Of a stretch of DNA of 64,000 nt, positions 35,154-47,058 are shown piece by piece. Under the pieces are notes generated by a model that did not search any database, was not told where the DNA came from, and was given only the letters and a program-made list of their open reading frames with translations. The stretch's first letter is position 1, and each line of letters opens with the position of its first letter. Origin of the DNA: Niebla homalea (Eukaryota > Ascomycota > Lecanoromycetes > Lecanorales > Ramalinaceae); assembly GCA_019925105.1 (NCBI GenBank), contig JAHGAU010000027.1:682001-746000 (forward strand). The letters run 5' to 3'. A program made the position numbers and the translations under genes.

Positions 35154-36552
35154 GACTATGAACCCTTTCCGTTCCTCCATACTCTTGAACACCTTAAAAA
35201 CATCCCTCGAGCGGGTTGGATAAAACGTAATGTTCTCTCGCCAGAGAGTGTGAGCGACCACTCGTTCCGCATAATCGTCGTTTCCAAGCTGCTTAAAGTG
35301 CGTTTTAAAATTCGTTCAGTCGCAACGTTGCTTAATCAATCGTAGTCGACCGAAGTTGATCAGGTAAAATGTTTACGTATGGCGGCGGTTCACGATATGG
35401 GTGAAGCGATTATCGAAGACCTTACTCCTTCTGACGGAGTCTTAAGAGGTAGTCTCTTTGCACTGCTTGATTGCACATACTCAGTGCGTCTAGAAGATAA
35501 AACCCTCGGTGAACAGTTGGCCATACGATACCTTTCAGCCCGCAATCGACAAGGAAATCGATTATTCACTGTCGAGATTGAAAGTCTCTGGGAAGAGTAC
35601 GTAGAGCGTAAGATGAAGGAGGCTCGACTTGTTCACGACATTGACGTGTACGAGCGCTTGGTACAGGCAAAAGAATATGAGGTACGAGAGCCTGGGAAAG
35701 ACCTCCAAGATCTTTTCGAACATTGGGTGGAGATGATCACTACTCCGGAGATCAAAAAGCGGACAAAGTCCCTGTTGCACGAGAGGGAAGATATTTGGTC
35801 TGAAAGGAAGACCAGTACCGTGATTATCTTCGTGCTTGGTATGTGATTACACAACATCATTGTGCGACTGTCCTAATGAAATAACAGGAGGCCCTGGCGT
35901 GGGAAAAGGGACCCAATGCGCAAAGCTAGCCCAGGACCTCAATCTTCAGCATTTGTCCGTTGGGGATCTTTTAAGTGCAGAGATCCAGCAGCTGGACTCT
36001 CCATTTGCGACTTTCATAAGTGACAGCATTCAGAGTTCTGTTATAAAACCTGCGTATTTGACTGTCAGTTTACTCAGAGCCAAGATGAGCGCGTCAAAGT
36101 CTCAAGGCAAGGGGAGATTCCTAATAGATATATTTCCAAGGAGTATAGGTTAAGCTCTCATATTCGAAGAAGAGGTGCCTAATATTCCATCTCCAATATC
36201 TCTAAGACTCAAATTATTAGATCCAGAGTTCCAACTTCGCCGTCCATCTGGACTGTTCGGAAGATAAAATATTGCGGCGGTTAAGGATACGAGCAGAGTC
36301 GTCGGGACGGATCGATGACAAGCCAGATAGTATCAGCAAGAGACTCGATACCTACCGACAAGAGAACTTGCCTGTCTTGGATCATCTTCGGCAACAGGGC
36401 CCCGTCAAAACGGTATGTCCCAAGTTATACATACGTAAGGGCGTATATTAATGTTAAAGATCAGTTCCAACGGGTCTCCCGAAGACGTTTATGTTTTATT
36501 CAAACCAGAGGTGGAGGATTTGATTCATCAAGCAGAGGGCAAGTCGCAGTAA
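35154..36552 (+). pseudogene. HD-domain nucleotidase fused to UMP/CMP-type kinase, one nonsense codon
   Basis: At least five exons. Introns at 35298-35345 (48 nt), 35839-35887 (49), 36175-36220 (46) and 36413-36459 (47) have GT..AG ends and restore one frame. The N-terminal half is an HDDC2-type HD domain: FLHTLEHLKNIPRAGW, PESVSDHSFR (first His), AAVHDMGEAI with DLTP (HD pair), ESLWEEY, and ARLVHDIDVYERL (last Asp). The second intron joins VIIFVLG to GPGVGKGTQC, rebuilding a Walker A loop. Kinase motifs follow: LSVGDLL, FLIDIFPRS (family DGFPR), LDCSEDKILRRL, ESSGRIDDKPDSI (LID) and ISSNGSPEDVY near the C-terminus; stop TAA at 36550. A TAA at 36151-36153 stands where the family has Gln before ALIFEEE, a CAA-to-TAA change. 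HDDC2 enzymes remove phosphate from dNMPs, while UMP/CMP kinases add it, so the fusion joins opposed activities on nucleotide pools. The first exon is uncertain: an in-frame TAG at 35151 may be an acceptor site. Confidence 0.78.
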
Positions 36553-36726
36553 GATGCTCTCGTGAGTCCAGTGTTAAGAGCTGTGGATGATATTGGAAGC
36601 TTCTGCAAGACATTCCACGTTATGGATCTGTGACCCTTCGTCATCCTAAGTTACCACCCATACGGGCGTTGCATGGCTGACGAGTAGACTCATCGAGCGA
36701 TGCATCGATTGCACTCCACCAAGCGG

Positions 36727-36917
36727 TTGCCTTAGTCCCTCAGCCGCTGCGGAGAAAGGGCCCGGCCCTAAGCCCCTTCGGGTTAGATGCTGACAGATGG
36801 GTCTTTCTGGGCACCGCGGCCGCGAAAACCCCGGCTTTAGCCGAAAAGGGTTAGCGGCCGCGGCAGGCTAACCCGGAGGGGCTTAGCCGTCACACACGCT
36901 CTGAGGGACTGAGGCAA
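36727..36917. mobile_element. Palindromic hAT-like MITE (191 bp)
   Basis: The ends are TTGCCTTAGTCCCTCAG at 36727 and its complement (one mismatch) ending at 36917. The identical 8-bp CCAAGCGG lies directly outside on both sides (36719-36726, 36918-36925). A second inverted pair inside (AAGCCCCTTCGGGTTAG near 36770 and CTAACCCGGAGGGGCTTAG near 36869) makes the element a long imperfect hairpin. It is GC-rich, has no ORF and is not RIP-mutated. Confidence 0.88.
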
Positions 36918-36962
36918 CCAAGCGGCGTAAATTTAACATAGCTTAATAATGCCCTTATTTAG

Positions 36963-38964
36963 TACTTATGATTTTTTTTAATGACCGGACGCCAAGCCTT
37001 TTTCCCCCCACTGTAAATAAATTGATTAAAAATATTATTTACTTTACCATTATTACCACCTATATATATAAGCTATAATTAAGGACTATAAAGCTTCAAC
37101 CTATATATATTAAAGGCCGAACTTTTTAAATATTAAAAACCGCTTAGAAGCAATCAATATTTAATTAAAACTTAACGGGCGTTAATATAATAAAAGTAAT
37201 TAAATACAGCTTCAGAAAAGCCGAGAAAAAGTTATATATTCTAAAGTCAACCTTAAATGATAGATTCAGGGTTTTAAAGAAACGGTTTAAGAGGTTTAAA
37301 GTAAATCTTAGCCACCTAAAAGTATATAAGGACCCCCCTTAAAAAGGCCGTTTAAAATAACCCTTAAAGGATAAAGCGGAAAGGATCTTTAAGTATATAA
37401 TTTTAATTAAAGAGCTTAAAGATATAATAAAAAAAGAGTTAATTACTTTAATAAAATTAATAAGGATTAAGGTAAATAATAATAAATATTATTAGCCTTT
37501 TTCTGAATTTATTTTTAATAAAATTATATATTTTAAAAGGTATCGGCGGGGATAAAGCGCTTAAAAGTTAGATTTAAGCTAAGAATATAAGGAAAAACGT
37601 AATTATTTCTATATATTTTACGAGGACTTCAAGTAAACAAGGAGAGTTATCTTAATTAATAAAGTAAAAATCAAGAATTCGGAATATTATACCGGTATAA
37701 CGTAAAAGCTCCCCGGAAAATAATTAAGTAAGAACGTTATTAATATTAAAAAATAATTAAATAATAAACAGATTTATTAAGGTTTTATAAGGATTATATA
37801 TAACTTTAAAAGTAAGCTTTTTTTATATATATTAAAACCGAAAATAAGAAAAAGGAAATAAAAAAGGTACTTACGGACGAAAATAAGGAAAATAAAGCTT
37901 TCCGTACGCTTACTTATATAGCGGACTTAAAGAGAAAAAAATAAAATTATACTTGTAGTAAAAAGCCGAGTTCGAATATATATCTACGTAATTTAAGTAT
38001 TAATTAAAATAAACGAAATAAAGGTAAAATTAACGTTTTTAAATATTAAAAGAAAATCCTTTATAGCCCAAACGGCGTTATAGCCTTTTATTAAGAGCTT
38101 AATAAATAAAGACGGGATATTATACTTATAATGGATAATACGTTACTTTACCGTATAAACCTTATTATTACCGTTTACGCCTTGTATAGTATTAATTACT
38201 TCCTATAATTACCGATATTACTAGACCTTAATTTAATTAAGAAGGCTTAAGCCTAATATTGTAATTACCTTAAATAACGGAATTTTATAAGCTATATAAA
38301 TAAGGAAATCAAATAAGGATAACTTAAAACTTAAGATGCTCTCCCTTTAAAGACGATTAATTCATAATTTAAGAGTATAAAGGACTTATATAGGAAGGTC
38401 CGGGACCGTAAAAATAATAATTACTTTAATTCATAAAAAGGTATATCGAGTACCTCGTTTTAATACCCGTATAAGGCCCTTATAGTACGTTAACCCCCTT
38501 TTATTCCCACTGAAATGGGTCTTTGGTAAGGCCCTGGATTTGCCCCTCCCAGGGCCCCTCCTTAAGTCCTTTAATTGTAAGTATATCCTCCCTTTTTATC
38601 CAGCCCCGGAATAAGTTATTAATATCCTTAAAAGCTAATTTATTCCTTAAGCTTATCGTATTATTAATTTGACGGCTAGTGGATACGTTATTACCTTCAA
38701 GTGGTACTCTATAAGCAGTAGGGAAATTAACGGGGGCGTCTATGGTAAAGTAAGTTAAAAAAGGCTTAAAAAATATTAAAAACTTTAATTTTTAAGTAAT
38801 TTATATATAGTTTATAATAATAGAAGTTATACTTAAATCAAATATAATTTTAAATGATAGAATGCCGTTATTATTAATAAAATGGGTATATAAGCCGCAG
38901 GAATAATTATTTATGGGTGCGGGGCTCGGGCTTGGCGTCCGGACATTAAAAAAAATCATAAGTA
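36963..38964 (+). mobile_element. Tc1/mariner-type transposon, copy 2, RIP-mutated
   Basis: The 2.0-kb element has 36-bp inverted ends: TACTTATGATTTTTTTTAAT.. from 36963 and its complement ending CATAAGTA at 38964. TA forms the outermost bases, the expected target duplication. It aligns throughout with copy 1 and carries neither of that copy's insertions. The transposase remnant is on the plus strand; the C-terminal part of the DDE domain lies near 38100-38290. Stops are everywhere and CA/TG is depleted. Confidence 0.82.
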
Positions 38965-39011
38965 TTTTAATTTATTATACATACGTCATCACGTGACTCT
39001 GACGATGTTTG

Positions 39012-39280
39012 TGATGCACGGGGGTATTCCGCGGTTGTCTTGGCAGCCCCTGCATTGGAGACCCTGTCGCATAAAGGCCTACCAGACGGCCTTTTATTAA
39101 CGGTATTACAGGTGCACCGGTATATAAAATGCGGTAAGTATACGGTTATTAAACGGTCCTTAGGATGGATATAAATATGGTCGTTATTATGGTATATTTA
39201 AATAAGCATAATGGTAAAAGAAAAGTAAATAATTCGGCTTATTTACTTTTCCCTTATACTTATTTATATATACTATATTA
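39012..39280 (+). repeat. 5' LTR of the Copia element
   Basis: It begins TGATGCACGGGGGTATTCCG and ends near CTATATTA. It is GC-rich in its first 90 bases and strongly AT-rich afterwards. The following GGTTTTAAGCCCGG is at the position of the primer-binding site. Confidence 0.72.
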
Positions 39281-41639
39281 GGTTTTAAGCCCGGTTAATA
39301 AAATAACTAATTATAATATACTATTTGAATAATAGTTTTATTTAAGTAACATTCATAACGTCTATATAATTACTTAAGACCGTAAGATAGTTATAACTTT
39401 AACCTTTAATACTTTAATAAGTAATTATAATTATAAAGATATTAAAGAGAGTAACTTAACGTAATAATATTTACTTTATTAAGCGTAATATATACTTTAT
39501 ATTTCCGGTAATAATAATACCTAAGATAAAAGGACGATATTATTATCCCTTAAGGCTTTTACCGTAAGAACTATTAAATTACCCTTAAATATATTCAAGG
39601 AATCCCTTATAAAGCCGGTTTTATATAAGCTTCTTAAATATAATAATAATAACTTCTGTAAATAAAGTTAAATTATAAAACGTTTTTTAAGAAGTTATTT
39701 ATTATAAGGTATTATAATTAATTTAACCTTATATTTTTAAATCCTGTTTTAAGTTAAGATTTAAATTATATACGTTAATTTTACTACCGGTATACTTATA
39801 AATAACGTAATAACGACGTAAAGATTATATATCTTAATAAGTAAAAACGTTATACCATTTTAGATCTACTTAACTTAAAGTAAAATCCATCTCGTAAAAA
39901 GTAAAACAAGGTTAATCTCCTTATTAATAAAGATCTTTACTATAAAAACTTAAAAAAATAACGGAGTAAATAAAGTCGCCGTATTTATAAAGAAAGTAAA
40001 TAAGTAAGTAAATTAAATTAATAAAGCCGCTATGTTAAACGATATTTATTTAAACTTCGTAATTATAAATTTATTTTAAGAAGTATATAAGTTTAGCCTT
40101 ATTATATACCGGTTTAAGAACGATAAGGATATATTCAATAATAAAAGAGTTATTTAAAGACTTAAAGTAATTATAATTAATATAATTAAAAAACAGATTA
40201 TTAATACCGTAATAATAAAAGTAAATAAAGAAGATAATATTAAACCCCGTTACGTAATAAAATGCTATAATTGCTAGAAGATAAGTTATATAATTAAGGA
40301 TTATAATAAAGAAAGCGTAAAAATAAGTAAAAAAGACAATAAAAAAACCAATAAGAATAAAATCAAGAAAATAAAAAAACTTAAAAAATAAGCAGTTCAA
40401 TTTAAATTTAAATAAGTTAAAGGGGCTATAAATAAAAATAATAAGGAATATAAAGAATTAAGCTTTATCGCTATTAATAAAAAAAAGAATAATACCGAAG
40501 AGTTAACGTTTATATCCATCGATAATAATAATAAATTCATTATTCTCTTAATAAAAAACGGAACGGCCTTAATAAGTCTTTAAAAAACTATTAAAGTAAT
40601 AATGATTTATATAATTTAGGTCTATATAAGCTTAATAATAAATTATTACGGTAAATTTAAATAATCCCGGTCTTTATAACGGTAACGACAAGGTAAAAGA
40701 TATTACCATAATAAACGGTATAAGTAATAAAGAAACTTACCTATTTAAGAGTAATTTATATAATTAAATAATGAAATAAATATGGAAAGAATATAACTTT
40801 TTTTAAAATAATAAAAGCTCGGACCTTATAAAATCCGTTAATACCGGCAATAATAATTACGCTTTAATAATAATAAAATATAACTCCCTTAATAAGATAA
40901 GTTAAAATATACCGTTTAAAAATGAAGAAACCTCTTAAATGATAGATTTTAACGTTATAAGATATATATATATTTAAAGAAATATATTTCAGAGTTTTAA
41001 AGAAAAAACTATAAGGGTAACGGTAAGGGATAAAGGCTCCTTAAACTTATTTAAACGTAATAACGTAATAATGAAAATAAACGGTTAAAACCATATTATT
41101 TAAAACGTATTATAGGTTCCCCGTTTAAGATTTAACCTTTTATTTATTTTAACCTTAAAGGATAAAGGTATAAGTATTACCTTTAACGGACGTAAAATAA
41201 AAATTACGTAAGGAAATCGACTTATTATAATAAGATACCGGTATAAAAAGCTTTATTTACTTATATATATCCGGAAAAACGTTACATTAATAATTAATAA
41301 AGAAAACTTAAATCCCGTACCTTATAAATTATAAAGTAAAAAAAATAAGAAAAACAATAAAGTTAAACGTAACGGTAATAAGATTATTTAAAGATATAAG
41401 AAAAGTAACGATAAACTTTTTATGATTCTTTATAATTATTTAAGCTATTTAAGTATAATTAAGTTACATATTATATATAAAACGGTATTAAGGATATTAA
41501 AAATATCGGCCTTAAAAAACTTTTTTTATAATATATATAGAAATATAAATTTATAAGAAGTATATATAAATACCGTTATATAAAAAAAATAGAACTTAAG
41601 TTTCGTTTCTTTTATAACATTTAAGGCCCTTATAATATT

Positions 41640-43700
41640 AAGGTATTAATCCCTAGAATAATACCCTTTAAGTATTACTTATCCGTTATTAATAAAGTTA
41701 CGGAGTAATTAAATTTTACCCCGTTAATAATAAAAACTAAAATAATTAATTAAGTTCTATTTATTATTAATATATTCAATTATAAAGAAGGTAATATTAC
41801 CGTTAAATACGTCCGTATTAATAATATAAAGGAGTTTTAAGCCCTTAAAATGACCATTAAAGAACGTAATATTACTATAGAATATACTATATATTATATA
41901 TTTAAATAGAACGGTATGGCCGAACGGTTTAATCGAATAATTATAACGATAATCCGGTATATAATATGTTATATTAAATTATTAAATAATTCTTAAGCTT
42001 TTACGGCTATATATATAAGTTAATTAAGATAAAAGCTTTTATTTATAGAAAGAGTAAGCCCTTTTAAAAGGTAAATAAAAATAAAACCTTTTATTAAAAA
42101 AAAACGTTTAAGATATTATATAAAGTAAGTATATTTAAAGAAATAAAACGATTAAAACTAAATAAGATTATTATTAATAATATTTATTTAAGAATTATAT
42201 CAAACTTATAATTATACGTTTATATACCTTATAAAAGAAATATAAAGGTGATTATGAATTTAAAGGTCTTTAATAAGAAATTAATAACGTATTTATTATT
42301 ATAGTTAATTATTAAAGACGTATTACCGGCCTTAAAGCCAATAACCCTTATTAATAGTAACGTAGCTTATTACGAGGGTAAACACGTATTAAACGGATTT
42401 AAAGGGCTTAATAAAAATAAGCCTATATTAATTTATACTTATTTAATTCCTTAAAATAAAGAAGAAAATCGTAATATAAATCCCGTAGATTTTAACTTCC
42501 CCCAGGATGGTAATAAAGTTTTTAATTAAATAAAATAAAATAATAAAGAAATATTATTAAAAATATATAAGGTAATAAACGGAATATTTACTTGAAAAAA
42601 GAATTTAAGAAAGCTTATTAAAGACCTTAAAAACGTTAACAATCCCATAAATCGTAAAAATCATAATAGTAATAAGGTTTTTAACTTATTTTTATTAAAA
42701 GAAGTTAACGTTTTTATTTTATTTAAAGATACTTATAATTTTATCCCGGTTGATTAATAAATAAGTAAAACTTTATTAATACCGGGATATATTCCGGAAG
42801 ATAAAATAAATATAAATAATAATATCAATAATAAACCTAAGATTAACCGCTTTTATTAAAGTTATTATTATTACGATTTTTACGTATTTAATATTAATTT
42901 TAATAATATTATTTTTATTATTATAGTTTATATTAATCTACTTACTTATTAATAAGCTATAAGTTTTTTAAATTCATTTAAATAAATTAAAATTATTAAT
43001 AAAGAAATTATAAATTTATTATTAAATAAAACCTAAAAGTTTATAAATAAATTAAAGGACGGTAAGCTTATTAACTTTAAATAAAAATTTAAGAAAAAGT
43101 TCTTTACTTTAAATTTTATTAATAAATATAAAGTAAAACTTATTATAAAAGGCTTTACTTAAAAGTAAGGTATTAATTATAAGGAAACCTTTTTATTTAC
43201 TTTAAAATATAAGTCGCTTTATTTACTTTTAATACTTACGGTTATTTATAGACTTTAATTATAGCTCTTAAACGTTATTACTATATACTTAAATAATAAT
43301 TTAAATATAGAGATCTATATAAATATTCTTAAGGGTATTCCGATAACTTAATAAAATACCAATAAATATTTCTATTTACTTAAAAACCTTTATAAGCTTA
43401 AATAATTAAGAAAGATTTAAGTTAAGAAATTTTAATTAAATTTTATAAATTTAATTTTATCTTTATTTAAGTTAATTTATACGTATTTATTAAGAGGTTT
43501 AATAAAGAAATATATTTAATAACCTTTTACGTTAATAATATCGTTATTACTATAAAAAGCTCGAAGATTTATAAATTAATAAAGGATTATTTAATTTTAA
43601 TATTTAAGTTTATTAAAAGAAGCCCGTTAAAGGTAATTTTTAAGATACAAATATCTTAAAATAACGATATTATTATTATAAACTAAATAAGTTATATTAT
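41640..43700 (+). pseudogene. Copia integrase and reverse transcriptase remnant
   Basis: Reading through stops, 41885-41960 gives NGMAERFNRIIITIIRY, matching the Copia integrase signature QNGxAERxNRxIxxxAR. At 43120-43300 the RT start is clear: VKLIIKGFT, KYGINYKETFLFTLKYKSL and LLNVITIYLNNNLNIEIYI (families have DVxTAFLNGxLxExIYM). Then come a KSLYGLKQ-like stretch at about 43390 and a VDDI-like segment near 43540. No intact protein is possible. Confidence 0.75.
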
Positions 43701-44526
43701 TAACGTCCTTAAAAAGCGTTATATAATAAACTATATTAATATTAATATACCGATAAACGGATATAAAAATATATAAGTAATTTAATTTAATAAATAATAA
43801 ATAAATTAATACGCTTATTAATAATTTTTTAATAAACTTATATTTTTTTAAGTCGTTACCCGTCCGGATTTAACTTTTTCGATTTTAAAATTAAATTAAT
43901 TTTATAATAATTTTATTATTTAATATTAAAATTATTTAATATAAATATTTAAGTATTTAAAAAGCATATTAAATTTGAGGTTTACACTTTTAACGTAATA
44001 ACGGATTATTTAAATACTTTATAAATACCGCGTTTATTAATAATAAAAAGAATAAAAAATCGTTATATAGCTTTATAATATTAAATATTAATATAATATA
44101 CGTATAATATATTCAGAAATAACGTATTATCGTTATTTTTACTATAAAAGCCGAATATATAATTCTTTCCGAAAGGTATAAAGTAAATATTTAATCTATA
44201 AAATAAATCGATAAAACCGGATTCTTTAAAGGTTATAAACTTATCGTTCTATTCAATAATAATAACGGTAATATCTCCTTATTAAAAACCCGGAAAATTA
44301 CTTACGGATTAAATATATTAACGTTTAATACCACTTTATTTAAGAAAAGGTATAAAAAGGCTTTATCTTAATAAAATATATTAATATTAAAAATTAACTT
44401 ATAAATATTATAATAAAACCTTTATTAAAATAATCCTTTAAGATAAATCGATTAAAGCTTAAATTATATTTAATAAATTAATAGCGGTATTACTATTATA
44501 GATTTATTGCAGCTTTAAAGAGGGAG

Positions 44527-44792
44527 TAATATACGGGGGTATTCCGCGGTTATCTTGGCAGCCCCTATATTGGAGACCCTATCGCATAAAGGCTTATTAA
44601 ACGGCCTTTTATTAACGGTATTACAGGTATACCGGTACATAAGGTGCGGTGAGTATACGGTCATTAAACGGTCCTTGGGATGGACACAAATACGGTCGTT
44701 GTCACGGTGTAATTAGATAAGCATAGTGATAGACTCAATACAAGTGATTCGGCTTACTCACCCTTACCCTGTACCCATTTGCGCATATTGCA
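44527..44792 (+). repeat. 3' LTR of the Copia element, half unmutated
   Basis: It matches the 5' LTR from CGGGGGTATTCCGCGGTT to GCGCATATTGCA. From about 44640 onward this copy keeps C and G where the 5' LTR has T and A (for example CACAAATACGGTCGTTGTCA here against TATAAATATGGTCGTTATTA). RIP therefore faded out within this LTR, and the composition switch of the window is located here. Confidence 0.75.
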
Positions 44793-45460
44793 TCAGACAT
44801 GTAGTCAAGATCAACCCCGTGATGAATCAACTCTGGCAATGGCGGCTCACCTACGAGATTGGAGATGATGCTTTTGAGTCGCTGATGATCATCATATTTC
44901 CGGCTGGCTTTAGCCAAGAAATCTCCAGCGCTGCCAATATGATATCACCTAGCTTCCTCGATGGTATTTCAGGACAAGATAGAGCCATTCTAGATGCACC
45001 GACAACACGGCAGCAATGCCAACCAGAATCCATGCTATTCTCTTCATCAGAAATCGATTTGTCTCTAAATAGTGATCCTCCTACTTACGGCAGGAAGCTG
45101 CTCTGCCACTGAGTGCCAAAGTGGCGGACTCCGCTTGGAACCCGACGATCGCGCAAAAGAAGGCTCACCCAATAGCGTGCATTAAATGCTGGGCTGAGAA
45201 GAAGAAGGTATTTGTTGGCGATTCCTTATGCCAGGGTCGATGACCAATGGCTCACTAATCTTAGTGCGACCCCGGTATTCCATGTGAGCGATGCATCAAT
45301 CCGGCAACGACACGTTTACCTCGTTATCTATGCCTGCGGGTCCGCATAGCTGATGAGAGCGTATTTTCAAAATGTCCTTCACCTTTGTAAGTCTGGACTG
45401 AACCATGACTGATTAATGTCCCAGGGATCGAGCCGTCTTACAAGTCAAAGCTTATTTGGC
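44793..45460. other. Unassigned, just right of the Copia element
   Basis: GC-balanced DNA. A plus-strand frame runs from inside the LTR to 45112 and a minus-strand frame (containing KSIISNLVGEPPLPELIHHG) overlaps it. I recognise neither. If the downstream transcription-factor-like gene has an N-terminal zinc cluster it should be here, but no CxxCRxRKxKC pattern is visible. Confidence 0.35.
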
Positions 45461-45465
45461 AGTCC

Positions 45466-46240
45466 TTGCAACGGTATCATATTGCCAGATCTGCCTTGTT
45501 AACACACGAATGTAATGGCCCGACTTTGCAGGTTTACTGCAGCGAATTCTTCCCAACCTCAGACGATCAGACCCTCCTTTTCTGGAAGGAGGCACCCGGC
45601 TGGGGATGGATGCACACCACAGCTTACAGTCTGGAAACACCAAAAGTGGATCTCGTCTCCTACATCGACGAATTTTCTTCTTTTTACCTCCAGGAAGCCA
45701 GGTACAAGACCGACTACCTCAGCCAGATCTTCCAGGTGGCGCAGCTTTATTCAAATGTAAGCTTCATACTGGAAGCCGGATCCCAAACCCCGTAATTGAG
45801 GTATCGCAGGAGCTAATAATACGCCTCGCATTGAGACTGTGGGCTGTTAATCGGCTTTTAATGAAAGGGTGGCAGATGTGTGGCCATGAATGCTTGGGTA
45901 TGGACATTGTCAGCCGGTCGAAATCACCTTTATATGGATCTATTCCCGGACCTCGCGTAGTTCAAAATCAGTTGGACCACCTACTCGAGGCTAAGATTCT
46001 CAGGACCGAGCAGACTCTTCTGAAGGAGCTCCAAAAAGTCATCAGGGCATCGCAACGCGATACCTGGGTTATTACTTTCCTAGGAATTGCCATCGTACTG
46101 CACGTCATGGAGCGGGATGCTTGGAGATTATTGTACTGGGTTAATCATCCTGAGCAAGTGAGTTCTCTTAATCAGCTGCTCATAAGTAGCGAACGAGGTT
46201 TAGGTTAACACTTGGCGACATCCTCTTCGGTCGACTGCCT
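45466..46240 (+). pseudogene. C6 transcription-factor-like protein, central and C-terminal part
   Basis: Two successive plus-strand frames together give the non-zinc-finger region of a well-known fungal C6 family. First comes TLQVYCSEFFPTSDDQTLLF with YSLETPKVDLVSYIDEF, to about 45795. Then LALRLWAVNRLLMKGWQM, LGMDIVSRSKSPLYGSIPGP, RVVQNQLDHLLEAKIL and TLLKELQKVIRASQRDTWV, ending in RDAWRLLYWVNHPEQ before a GTGAGT donor at 46158. The frame change near 45770-45790 could be an unrecognised intron or a frameshift. The zinc cluster is not found. It would have acted as a nuclear DNA-binding regulator; targets cannot be told from the sequence. Confidence 0.55.
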
Positions 46241-47058
46241 TAGTAGAGAAGAGTGTCCATTTGAGCAACTTATTGCTGGCACATTTTCACTATGCACCGC
46301 GAGGATTGCCACCATTGGCGTTGGATTGGAATGATTTGAAGCAATAGGGATTAGTATCTCACGATACCACAATTATAGCCTCGATACAGTTACTTTAGCG
46401 ACATGCGATAAATCTAAGTACGTATGTCAAATTCCTTCCTGGCGATGTTAACTAATTGAAAATGAAAAAGAGCATCTGGCTCTTAATCAAAAAGGACGCG
46501 ATCGATACCTTGAAGATGATGATAACAGCTTAGATTTTACATTGAGCTCTCTGGTCTTGGTGGATTTGGTGGAATCCTATGCAAAATTAGGAGACTTCGT
46601 CAAGAGATAGATTTGAGATGTGGCGCTCGATTGGCTCCTTCCTCAGCGTTCACAGCTTATTGGCACTGTAAGCTTCGCTCACTCACCTGCTTTTGCTCTT
46701 TTTCAATCTCAGACACGTGAAAACTTCATTTGGCACGCTGCTTTTAAGAATAGAAATGTGATGGGATCGTCTGGCGGTAACAGAAACAGTGGATCGCGGT
46801 GGGTTGGGCGGTGGGTTCGGCGGTGGGCTGCGTGGTGGATCTGCAGGTTGAATCACCTGGACAATTTGATGGAACGAGGTGGTCGGCTCTGGAGTGTGCT
46901 TGCCCCTTATTGTGCTTGTTCCGATCACCGTAATCTCACTTTCGCTTGTAGGATGGAACATATAACATACCCTTCATTTCTGGTTGGCCGCCTGATGACT
47001 CCCTTGTGTTGTTCATGGCGCCTTGCATCTACACCGCCTCCCATTAGACATTTCCCTT
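46241..47058. other. No convincing gene
   Basis: A 92-codon minus-strand frame (46683-46961) is proline-rich because of GGTGGGTTGGGCGGTGGGTT repeats near 46795-46835, and a plus-strand frame overlaps it. No family is recognised. The region may hold the end of the transcription-factor-like gene and the promoter of the next. Confidence 0.35.

Larger units (their letters stand above)
39012..44792 (+). mobile_element. Copia LTR retrotransposon, RIP-mutated
   Basis: Direct repeats of about 267 bp (39012-39280 and 44527-44792) bound a 5.8-kb element whose pol order is integrase before reverse transcriptase, as in Copia. A purine-rich tract, AAAGAGGGAG, lies directly before the 3' LTR. I did not find a matching target duplication, so one end may have been changed by recombination or the boundary is off by a few bases. 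Confidence 0.8.

Noticed and set aside
35454..35489. A further 36-nt intron (GTAGTC..CTCAG) in the HD domain
   Set aside because: Frame-neutral but shorter than normal fungal introns; cannot be decided without transcripts.
40071..40400. 109-codon minus-strand frame resembling a multi-pass membrane protein
   Set aside because: Antisense inside the RIP-mutated Copia element; F/I/Y/N composition follows from AT bias, not selection.
39012..44792. Target duplication of the Copia element
   Set aside because: Flanking bases (GTTTG left, TCAGA right) do not match at the boundaries I drew, so none is claimed.
46683..46961. Proline-rich minus-strand frame (PPPNPPPNPP)
   Set aside because: Produced by a GGTGGGTTGGGCGG simple repeat; no supporting structure.
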